Shown in pieces: positions 21,901 through 33,900 of a DNA stretch of 64,000 nucleotides. This DNA is from Capitulum mitella (lineage: Eukaryota; Arthropoda; Thecostraca; Pollicipedomorpha; Pollicipedidae), in contig CP099854.1 in the NCBI GenBank assembly GCA_030062745.1, positions 6,929,014 through 6,993,013 on the forward strand. Direction: 5' to 3'. The position numbers were made by a program, and so were the translations under genes. The stretch's first letter is position 1. Every line of letters starts with the position of its first letter. Below the pieces are notes generated by a model. That model had not been told where the DNA came from. It ran no database searches and saw only the letters and a program-made list of their open reading frames with translations.

Positions 21901-24900
21901 AACGGGAAACCGAAAGTCTGAAGGAACCAGCGTCACTGCGCTCGGGACTGACGTTGGCTGACGTGTTTCCAGGAGATGCCGGCCCCTCCGTGGTGGGCGG
22001 CGGCGACCGAGCCTCGCAAGGTCAGTCCCGGTCAAGGTCTCTCGGGGTCAGGTGTGCAGGTCAGAGGGAGGCAGACTGGGGTGGGCGCTTCTGGGATTCT
22101 CCGTCCCACCAGTGAGATTAGTGTGTTGAAGCTCATTGCCGTCCAGGAACTGTGCGCGTCGGTGGGTAAAATCCGTGAAACGTGACAGTGGACCCAGTTG
22201 GCTCAGTCTGACTCGGAGGGGAAGGGGCAAGTGACCACATCGTCGGTGTGTCCTTCAGTTTAGACGACTAGCCAACGGAGAAACATCGGTCTGCCTGAAA
22301 TATGAAGTCAGTCCACTATATGAATTGTGTCGATTCATTTAAGATCTTTCCCACGCATTTCTGCAAAGGGGCGTACGGCTAACCGTTAGGAGGTTGTGAA
22401 AGTTCGCTGTCGTCGAAACGACCTCCGTCTGACCTGCACACGGCCCTGCTACATCGGCACCATACCTGCCGGAGGGAGGAGGGGAGGGGGAGGGGGCAAT
22501 TTCCCCTCAGTGATGACGGCTGGAACTTGGCCCAGGAAGGACACGCTGTCGATGGAAGGGCTGAACAACGGGAAATCCCTCGCCTCGCATGTCGTTGCCA
22601 GGCAGCGTTCATTCATGATCCAGCCGTTTGTTTTGGATTTTAAACATCTGCAGCTTTCTAGTAGATTTTACAGTTTCTAACCTGTTGTACAGCACCAAAA
22701 TCTGGTTTTGCTCTGGATCATCTTGCACTTTCTGGCGCAGAAAACAAACGACGTATTGTTGTTTCCTGTGAAAATTTCGACGAAAATCCGGCGAAAAAGC
22801 GACGGAAAAGCGTTTCGACAGGCCCTCGCGTCCGCAGCGTTTTGTCGGCGGTCGGGTGCTCATGCGCACGCCCTGGCCGCAGGCGCGACAACCCTGCTCT
22901 AACTCACTGTAATCGGGAACTCTTCATCCACTCTCGAACGTCGGCGCTGGCACAGCGCCCGGCTGGTGAGCACGAGCTTTCGTCCTAGCCTTGTTTTCGT
23001 ATCTGACTGGCCCGGCGTCAGTAACCACGCCAGAGTTTCGGACGCTGAATGGCGTAATAACGCACCTGCGTCGGCGCATAGTCATCATAGTCATGCGGCG
23101 CATCAGTTGCCCTGGCAACAGTGACGAACGGAAACTAGCGCATGACTCCGATGTTGGCTGTCGGGTGTGCGCGGTGTGTTTACCCCCTCCCCTTCCTTCC
23201 GTGCGGGTGTGGTGCCGGATCTGTACCTCTCATTGGTGCCTCGTTGTTACGCAACGTTTTCGTCTGTCAGTGCACTGTTGAATATTGAAGTAACCTGCCA
23301 AGCGTGCTGTGTTGCACTGCACATGGGCTTTATGGTGGCGGTGGCTCGTGCGTGGAAGCATCGAGGATGGTGGCGTTGGGGTGGTTTTTCAGTTATCAGG
23401 TTAATGCGTTCGTAAACGTAAATAAAAAACGAAGCGTACCAAGATCCGGTGGAAATTGTCGTAGTAGGCTTCGCAGTCCTGCTGACATTTGCGGCATTTT
23501 GTTCCTTTGGGCCTCTTGTTTTGCTGACATCCCACCACCATTTGTGTAAAATGAATGCGGTTGCCCAAGGATTGACTGATGTGACAGCGTCAGACACACG
23601 TAATGCGATTTTGTGAATATCTAGGGCTTAACTGACTTGGGGTGTAAATATAGATAGAAAGGTGTGTATAGCAACAAGCTGATTTGACTTGTTTCCATGT
23701 GTGATACCACTCCGGCATTAAGTGCAGGATCGAGAAATTAGCGCTAGACTTTTTTGGGTTCGAAGACTAGAAAGCTAGGAGTTATTAATCCCTCAGACCA
23801 GAAGAAGCATTTGCAGCGAATTTGTGATTGGTGTGCTTGGAAAGCTGTCCAAATACGTCTCTGATTAATATCCATAAGGCCAAATGCTTATCACTGATGA
23901 TAATCATTTCGCTTATTTTTCCAGGCAGGTAACATGACGTACAAGTAATATATTACTCGGCGGAGAAAAAATATAACGTTTGGCGTCTCGTCAAGCAACC
24001 GAAATATTTGACATATTTGAATTATATAGCACGTGGGGAACCGATAGCTTTTCTTTATAGGTGAAAAACAGTGTCGCCGGAATAGCAGTTTAACTGCGTC
24101 TGAGGGGTTGGTATTGACGACAGTTGGTATTGCGCTTACTCTTTGCTTTGCAAGGGCTCGGCATGACAGGTGCATCGTTAGAAAAGATAACACCATTGTT
24201 TTTTTTCTGATGTCGGGATTGTAAAACACACTTATGTCACGCAAAGGGATAAAAACTTAACGAATGACTCGGGTTGCCATGGTTACCAGACAAGCATCTT
24301 AATCCCGATGAAATGCAGGTTATCCCTACTTCTCATTGAATTATTCGTTAGCCTTAAGTGCAATTGAGTCATTTCAAAAAGCATCCTGATTCGACGAAAC
24401 GAATCAGCATCCCGAAAGTTTTTTTTTTTGTTGCATTGAACGTTCGTGTAGGCTTTTACGTTTTATTGATCTATAAATGCGATCTTTGTGAATGCTATCG
24501 TGCTATTTGACCGCATGCCAAGCAGAACTCTGAGTGAATTTTATCGTTTGTTTTATATTGTACTGCACTGCACGAATTCTGAACCTCTTGTCTGGTTGTG
24601 TAGTTACGGTTGTGATTAATTAATAATAATACTTTAATATAATATTATATAACATAATACTATATATATATAACATTATATTACAATGTAATATATTACG
24701 TTATAATATAAATATAATATACATATATATTATAATGTAGTGCTAATATCATACATAGAATATTATGATAAATAAGAATAATATTAATTAATAATGCGGC
24801 GCAAGTTTAACGCGCGGGCAAAGATACCACACCACCTTGTGATAGCATGACCTTTTTTCAAGTCGCAGGCTGACCCGCGATTCAGTTAGCTGTTGCTGTG

Positions 24901-27900
24901 GTGGCTCCAGCGGATCGTTAAGGTCGTAGTTTTCCAACTGAGCCACTGATCAGGCGTTGTTCGGCTGGCTTTGATGATGTAGCTCTCGCCAGTTTGAGAC
25001 TGCACCCTGGTGATTTTTTTTTGTTTTTGGTAATTTGCTTCATAACGTGGGCAAATTCCCAAAAACAGCTGTGATCAGAGACAAGTTTGATCGCTCCAGA
25101 ATTATGCCAAGTCGATTTTGGAACTTTGTTACTCACTCCGAAAATTTTTGGATAATGACGTGACGGGTTACTGGCCGATGGCCGAGCTCTCCCGGCCATG
25201 TCATGGAAAAATCATGCAGTACGGCCATTGTGTAGAAAACACTTGGAAATGTTTTACAGTGTCTAGCATTATTCGGTCGTGTGTATGAATATCACCCATG
25301 ATGTCCTACATCTCTACACTTGGGTCGTTGCCTCGCAGAAGGTCATCTTGGGTCGAAATAATTCATTGAGGCCACGGGCCTGGTTTATTTTTATTTATCT
25401 TGGAGAGGCTGTGAAGACGTTGGGAGTGCTGTTTTGTAGAGCAACAATAGTTCCAGCCCTTTGTCATTGTCAGAAGTGGTTCTGCCCCTGCATCTCCCTC
25501 CCACCCCATCCCCACCCCGTCCCCCAAAAAGTCTTGTTGGTTGCATCCTGTAGGTGTACTGACGTGAACCACTTTGAAGTCGTCAGTAGGTTCACGGTGT
25601 GTCTTGCGTTGATCGCACCGGGAGCACTGTAAAGTCAAAAGACCAAGCTACACGCGCGGTTTTGTTTCATTGTTCTTTCATGTTAGGTTTGGATATGGTA
25701 TCGTCGGGATGTGCTGGCTTTTTGCTGCTAAAAGGACCAGATGAATACACGAGGTCACATCAACTGGATAACATCGGCACCATCAGCTTCAGAGTCTAAG
25801 AATCGAGAAAAGGCGCTCCCATACCCTGCCTTGTGTGACGGATGCTTTCCGCCTCTAGACTGTCATTCGGAATCTCTAGAGATGTGTTGGAAAAAACGTT
25901 TTTTGCCCTCTGCCAGCTTTTACTCGTATGATTGACGTGGACAGACGTCAGTAAAAATGGCACATTATCATATGGCAGATCCACTGCAATATCCGCAGTC
26001 GTATTGAAATATCCAATATCATGTCACTATGAAGTAATTTTGTTGTTGCGGTAGTGCAGCCGTATACCTCCACTGTCAGTGACTGCCAGGCCAAGATTTT
26101 GGCGAATGCCCGTACCACCGCATTTCGAGTTGCGCTGCTGCTGCTGCTCGCCGAACCTAAGCGCTTTTCGGCCGGTGTATTTTGCGTTTTTCGGCAGCAA
26201 GCAGCTGTTGCAGTGCAAGCTTATTTGACTCCGGGCTACCCAGTATGGACCAGGAAGTAAGTAGTTTCGTTGAACATTTTGTAAGTAGTATGGGTGTCTG
26301 GGAGAAGATCTCGGGTATGCGTTTCAGCAAATCTGAATTGTGACAGAGGGGAGGGCTTTTGTGGTTCGGAACAATGCGTTACAAAATCTGTGTAGTACGT
26401 CGTGCTGCGAACGAAATGCATCACGCAGCGATATAATGGGGTGTTTCATTGGAAGCCGGCCACTAGATGGCTCCTGCGTGCCAAAACCTCAAAATCATTT
26501 GAATATCAAATGGAGTTTATTACGTATGTGTTCGAATGTTATATTTATATTCAGTTTGAATTTTATGCCTTAAAATTTCATAGTCTTGTATATCTCTGCA
26601 AAATACACGGATATTAAGCTTAAATTTGGGGAAAATACAAGGCAAATGGCGGGCAAATGCGATCAGCTGCAAGGGAAAAATCTCCTGCAGGTGATTTTAA
26701 ATTAGCACGTGCATGTGAGTCTAAAAACACCGCTATGTTTATGGTCACATTGTGAAGATTCTCCACAGCAGCGAACTTAAACAGACCAAAAAGAATCTTC
26801 CGTCCTTAACCCTATTCCCGGCAGGGGGGCTGAATCCGCCCCCCTCGGGTTTTTTGCTTGCCAATTCCAGGCTTTTTAACGCAGCTTCACGAAACGTGGT
26901 GACTTTTCCTAGCTATTTTTTCTACGCGCTGTGACAAAATTTCACAATTCTGCTTTGCTCAGGAGCGGAGCCAGGTAACGTTTTTGGGGGCACCTCAGGC
27001 TATTTTTGGCCATGTTGAGGGTAAAAGAAAAATGTCTGCCAAAAACAGAGTTTGTAAGATAGAACTTAAAACTTTATATGGATGTATAGCTAAATAGTTG
27101 GGCAGAGTGCACACAAAATTTTGTTTATCTGAGGTCACTTTACAAGGTCAGGTCAAGGTCAAAAGTCAAAATTTGTTTTTTTGCAATAATTTCGCCGTCG
27201 TTTTTTCAAATGCCAAACCCGGAATATATATGACATAGAAGGGTGCCTTCTACTTATGTACCAAGTTTCAGCTTGATATCAGGTCGGGTCACGGAGCTAT
27301 GACCTAAAATGTCAGTGGGTGTACCCTATATCGCAATGGCCATAAAATGAAATTTTTGGGATAGAGGGAATTCAAATGATTGAAAACGTTTACAGATAAT
27401 ATCACATGCACACGAGGTCATTCCAAGTGACCCCAAGGTCACTGGAGGTTATTTAAGGTGAAAGGTCACAAGTTGATCTGAAGAACGTGTGACCATGGCA
27501 GTTCCTCCTTTTTCATGTCCCTGGCACCGCCTATGCTAACATTATGCAAACATTGTAATGCGATTTCTACTTCTTTAGCATAGCATGACTAGCAGAAGCC
27601 AAAAAAGCGTTTTTACCTTTTTTTGTTCATTCATTTATTAGAAAACTAGTTCTTCTATTTTTGAAACCCTGTGAACGCCCATGAATTTTCCAAAAAATTC
27701 AGATTTGCGGATCCATGGTAAAAGCCCTATCCATAATCTCTCGATTCATGCCAGTTTCATTGAAATCGGTCAATAAACAACGGAGTTATAAGAAGTCCAA
27801 AAATCCCCCATTTTGACATTTTTGCCCCCTGCATCCACAAATTTCAAAATTTTGAAAGTTTCTTTTTATAAAAATGTGGTTCACGTCTCGGCAAATCGAT

Positions 27901-30900
27901 TGCCGTTTGTTGCGATGAAATCGGACGAGTAGTTCTCGAGATCTCAGAGGGGGGGCCGAATCCGCCCCCCCCCCCTGCCGGGAATCGACCATACCGTCTA
28001 GTCCTCCGGGAATAGGATTAAGGATGTCCAATGAGATGCATTTCTGGACTTCAGTTTTGTCCAGCGTCTGGTGCGCAAGTGTCAGCGAGGAACCTCAGCT
28101 ACAGAAACCGCACACTACGCATTGTATACTGTACACAATAAACTAATGGAAACTGAAAATTTGCACCGAATCGCAGTCGTATTATAGTCATGACTGTATG
28201 CGTAACACAAGTCATGGGTATGTCTGCTAACATGTTTGGTTAGTGCGACTCATTTGAAATTTCTGTGCATCAAGCGTTTGATTCTTTGACGCCTAGCGCC
28301 ATCTAGCTTTATCTACCCATTGTTGCGTGATTTGATCCCTGTAGCTTTTTTTATATTTGTCGTCAGTGTAACAAAAATGTTGCATTAAAGAGTCAACTCT
28401 GCATCACACTTTTGCGCCACCCATCACATAATGATGTCACGTACATTGTACTATCACGTGATGTTCATCTACGGATGCCCGAAAGATTGGCCAGAAAGGT
28501 AGGGCAAATCCTACGAAAAATCCAGGTTTAGTTGTACTTTGAACCTCATCACCATTGCCCATAATTGTTGTAACGTACTCGAGAAGTGTAGGAACGTATG
28601 TGACATTTGGATACATGGCTAAGAATAGGCCGTTGCGTATTTAGTTGGCATCATCTTGCCAATGCCGCCAAAGCCTTAAAATGAACTGGGTTGGGTGAAG
28701 AGTCGTTTCTGGATAGGATTTGTATGTTTTCTTTTCGCTGTTCACGAGCCATTGTAGGCATATGTATCAAGGGTTGTGGTTGATTTGTGATTGATTTGGA
28801 GAATGAGGAAATACGGCTAGATGGCGCTGGACTTCAAGAGTTTAACAGTTCAGACGGGGTCAGTGAGCGAAGTGAGCGGACACAGTCGTACCATTGGTGG
28901 AAGTCAGAGTTCTGAACGCCTGCTTGCTTGCTTGCATAAATGTTTTCTTGAATGCAATTCATAGATTACCCTTGAATCACGCTTTCGTGATGAGTAGTCT
29001 TGGTATCCAAGGGAATGCCTCGAATCGACTCAGTGCGTTGGAAAGTTCAGTGCGTACCGTAATTGAAGGTCTGTACAAATCGCATTGTGTTACTTTGAGT
29101 CGTCTTGAAAAACGCCACCGCAAATCACATGACAAACATGACGCTAAACTTTTAAAGTGACTGGAAATTGTTCGCATTTGAATAACTACGTTACTCAGCG
29201 ACCCTGTTGTTGGTCTTCTTGTGGAGTTGTACGGCTTGAAGTGTTCTTGTTAAAAACGCTTCCTCTGTGCTTTAACCCGCTCAGTGCGTTAGGGGGTTTC
29301 TCTAACGCGCACTGGAAGGGAAGGGCACAAAAGTGCCCCTCCCTCCGGGCTCGGAAACGAAAACAGCTAGAGACATGAAGTTTTGTGGACAGGGCGGGTC
29401 TTTAACATTTTACAATGTGTGAAATTTTCGTGACCCAAGTTCAAGATCTTCAAGGTCAAATGAGGGTGGGAAACGTCAACTTTTGACACTTTATCGACCC
29501 GGACAGGCCATTTCGTACGACTTTTCGAATGAAACGGGAAAGGGGTGTATGCTTGGCCGTTAAAACTTGGAATACTGCAATTTCCATTCTTTTGGCGTCT
29601 TTACTGAGGATTTCGGGTCGAGGTCTTGTCAGGTCATTGACCTATGCCGTCATTTTTTCCATCTTGTTCAGATTAGATTTCGAGCAACACGGGATAGCTT
29701 GAGTGTAAATAAGGGCGCTACAGTTACCTTTTGACGTATTTTCAGTGAAGGTAACCAATATCGGTACATTTTGTCGCTTCCAGCGTTCGTGTTTATGTAT
29801 GCAGATGTATATATGTGTATACATGTATCAATGTGCCAAACGTGGTTCCGGTAGGGTCTTTGAATGTATGCTTCACATAAATCGACATCTTGCGAATCAA
29901 ATCTGGACTAGGTCACAAACTAGTTGCCCTTGACCTTTGATGACCATAACCTGAAGTATGACCTGATGACCATAACCTGAAATGACCCTGGTATATATAA
30001 GCGTATCCATATGCGCACACATGTTTTTTTAGGGGTCTTTGAATGCATATTTCATGGGCCCTCCTTGGATATTCATTGGGCTGTACCAGCTCATGATGTT
30101 ACGCAACTGGTAAAAGAGACCTTTTGACACTGATGTGCACTGATGTGCACTACGCACTGTTTGCAGAATTGCGAACGACGACTAGGCCATGTGAGCCTAG
30201 TGGTAATTCGTGTTACAGGTAGAGCAATTTCTTTGAGCCTCGCCGAGCCGGCATCGGAATCCACCTCTGCCGGGTCGGATCCCATGAACCTCGCCAAATA
30301 TCTGTGAGGGCCGCAGAAAAAAAACTGAGGGCCGAAAAAAGGGCAAAATCATCCTTGAAAAGGTCGTGAGGAAAGTAGAAAAGACGTCGTTTGTCCGTGA
30401 AGCTTTGGTGAGGTCGCCAAATGTAACCATGGATCGAATTGCATGCATGCGGCTTTCGTCCGAAAATGTGGATACTTTTTGTATGGTTTCAAAACATGTA
30501 ACAGTAAAACGAAGTCACAATTTAGTCATCTGATGGAAGAAATAATACCCGAAGTTTAGACAGGCCGTTGCAGACGAAATTGGACATAATGGTAAAACGC
30601 AGTATTTTTTTCAGTCTTTGTATTTCACTTTACTTACAACATTTTTATGCAGTGTCATGTGGCAATATTTCTGTATAGCGTCATATACAGATGAGGATGT
30701 GCTTTGACGTGCGTGAGGACATCCGTGAGTTGAGGACGAAAACCCGTGAGGACACCGTGAGGACACTGTGAGTTGAGGACGAAAACCCCCTGTGCCTTGT
30801 AGAAGACCGACCGAATGACTTGAAGGAGCAGCACGTGCGAGGCCATCATTGATGACATGATCGCGGCTACAGAAATTGTATGGCATTGCGTGCTATAATT

Positions 30901-33900
30901 TTTTACGCACTGGAACGGCAGGACTTCGGCCGTCCTAGTAGCGAACCGGGTCTGGTGCGTACAAGTGCATGCTTACGGGCCTAGCAGCGATTTAAACGCG
31001 TACAAACACTCGCGCAAGCATAGCATATCCTGGAGTCACAAACAGGAGACAGGCATCAAACCTTAAATGCTTTTTTCCAGTTTACGTCTCTGAGGTGATG
31101 GTTTTACTTGTGCATTTCTTTATACGCCTTTAGGTGCTAATTACGCGCAACAGGAATCCGTCAACCTTGACAGTTATTCTTGTAACCATAATGGTTGTAT
31201 CTAGCTACGGCTCTGGACTTTGACGACTTCCGGTTATGCTGGGTCTTGCATAACGCTTGGGCACTACGCCGGTCCACTCGTCACCCGTTCACTGTACAAT
31301 AGATGTCCCTCGCGGCTGACGGCGACTCCTGGAATGGCACCTCCTGTTTCCGCGCAGGCCCATCGTGGAGACCGCCACCCGGTGCCTCCGACCCGCCGAC
31401 CCCGTCGGCCCCGTCGTCGGCGCCGACGCCGTCATCGTCGGCGGCGGCCGGCGCGGAGCCGTCCCAGCCAGTATTCGTGCTCCAGCTGCCTGCGGTCCTC
31501 GTCCAGCCGACGGCGACGACGGCGTCCGCGTCGACGTCGACGGCGCCGGAGCCGCGCCAGCCGTCGCGGACGACGCTGTGGCGGCGGCGGCGGCGCGCCG
31601 AGCGCGAGGCGGCCGGCGGCCGGCCGGCGGCGGCGCAGCCGCAGCGCACCTACCGCTGCCGCACGTGCCAGCGGCCGCGCGTCGGTACGGGGCACTCGCA
31701 GTACGGCGGCCTCCGGTACTGCCCGTTCGACCCCCGCCAGCGACTCTCGCTGCAGGCGTGGCTGCAAGAGAGGAGGGAGGAGGCGAGGGCAGCGGCCGCC
31801 GCCGCCGCTGACGCCGCGGCGGCGGCGGCGGCGGCGGGGCGGTCGACTGACGCCCTGGCGGGGTCGTTTATCGGGCCGTAGTCCGCGCGGACGGTTGTTT
31901 TCGGAGACGCGTTTTGACTGAAGGTGTTGGAGATACGTTTGGTTGGAACGTGTCACGCGGGTGGCGTTTGTGGCGGTCTGAACTGGGTGGAGTTGTTTGT
32001 CGGAACTGATGCCAAGCTGCGGGGATATGGGCCCCGGTGATGGAGTTTTTTTCGAAATGCGTCGTAATTTTGCCAGACGGTTTGTAGTTTGCGGAGTGAT
32101 TTTGACATTGGACCAGATGACGGTGATCAGCCAGTATCGAGCGTTTTGATTGAAAGCGATTGTTGGTGATTAGGTACTGGACGAGGAGCCTTTCGCTCGT
32201 ACTATTGAAACTATAATTTTAAGACAAGGGTATTCCTTATTTTGGCGTGCGTCTTGTCTCAGAATGTCCGGACGAACTGTCCATATGTAAGACCCAGAGC
32301 TGAAGTAAGGGATTTTTTAATATGCTTAATTTTTGGTGTTTTAATGATATGATTAAAAGGTACTTCGTGCATTGTCTACTGGTTTTTATGAACTGTCGTG
32401 CAGTACAACTGCACGACACGGCCGCCCAGCGTCTGCTGTCTTTCTCGGGGCTGCACAGGATCCCATTGTGGTCAGTTGATGGCGGACTCCGCGGCTAGAT
32501 CGGATCGGGAACTTTGCCCGGTTTGCCGTGCTGTGATGCGGAGGTTGCTTTATCGGCAGTGTGTTTGAAATACAGTAAAATGGTGTGATGGTCTCAAAGA
32601 CGGCATCTTGTTTTCTGTAGGCCACAACAACGGACGGTTGAAATCGTCGAGAGGCGTGGAGCATGCGATGCAGTCCGCTCGGTCTCGGGCACTCGGGCTA
32701 CTACTTACTACTCTCTGCTCTACTCTACTACTCTCGGGCACTATGCGGTCTACCGTGCGAGCATTTTGCGGCGCCGAATGAAAAGTGCAGCGCAGAATCC
32801 CGCAGGCCTTGTTTTGAACCCGGCTCTCCCCCAGACGATTTGTGAAACGTCATTTGTGCGAGACAGCGTGTGAAAACAACCGTGCCTGTTCTTTTTTTTT
32901 GGTTTGCTTGTCAGGTTTGCTAAAGCTTGTTTGGGATAACTCGCAAGCAAACCTCCACGAGTAACCATGTTCATAGCGACAAATCATTGGAGAAGTCCTA
33001 TGGACAACTGCCTTGCCCAGGAGCATTAGGAGGAGAGTTAGAAAATAAGGATACTGTTGTGTTCATTGTCTAGTGGTCGTCTGTGGTCCCGAGCTTTTTG
33101 CCGTTTGTTGTTTAGGCCCGGCCCGGTGGACTGTTTCAAACGGTCCGACTCACCGCGTCGCACACTGCACTAGCTCACTCCATGTCGTCACTCGTCATTT
33201 TGACAATGCCGGAAAAAGTTCACTAAAACACTCAACAAACTGGGCCGAAACCGAATTTTGGAACTGGGTGCGTTGCACATGACTTCGGCTCACGTTGTTT
33301 ACCATTAAATATAAAAATAAACGAAAATAGGGATTGCGGTGAATGCTGTGAATTCTCCGAAAAGCGCTTGTCAGGAGTCGTAACTGTATGCCCAGCAAGG
33401 TGGAAGTCTGCCGCGGGCACGGGTTGAAGCGCACGTCAACTTTGAGTACAAACTGCTGAAAATAGAGGATGGCAGCTACAGGACAGCAATGTGCTCGACG
33501 TAGGGGAAGTGGCAATCCGGAATACCACCCAGTGTTCCCTCCAAATTGCCCCTCCCTCCCCCTCCCTTATCTGGACTTAGGTCGTCGAATGAGTATCTTT
33601 AAGGTCGTAGCCGAGGAGCTGTGTCGTTTTAGCGATATCATTATGCTGCTGTTTCACTCATCAAGAACAAGCGCATGCGGGGCTGACGATTGTTCTCAAA
33701 CACCGGGTTTCAAGTAAGTTTTGGTCATTCTGATCTGTTTCCTGGCACCCTCAAAGAGGTCATAAGCTGTCCATGCAGTAGTCATCACGCTCCCCTGCAG
33801 AATTAGTAAAGACGTTTGGGGTTTTTAATTCTGCACTTAGATTTGGACCATGTCCAAGCGCACGATCACTACGAAATTGAATGGTTCGCAAAAACTTGTT

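Noticed and set aside
26243..26260. ATGGACCAGGAA followed by GTAAGT as an alternative first exon of the BTB gene
   Set aside because: It lies downstream of the BTB exons, has no promoter motif and nothing to splice to that would form a BTB protein.
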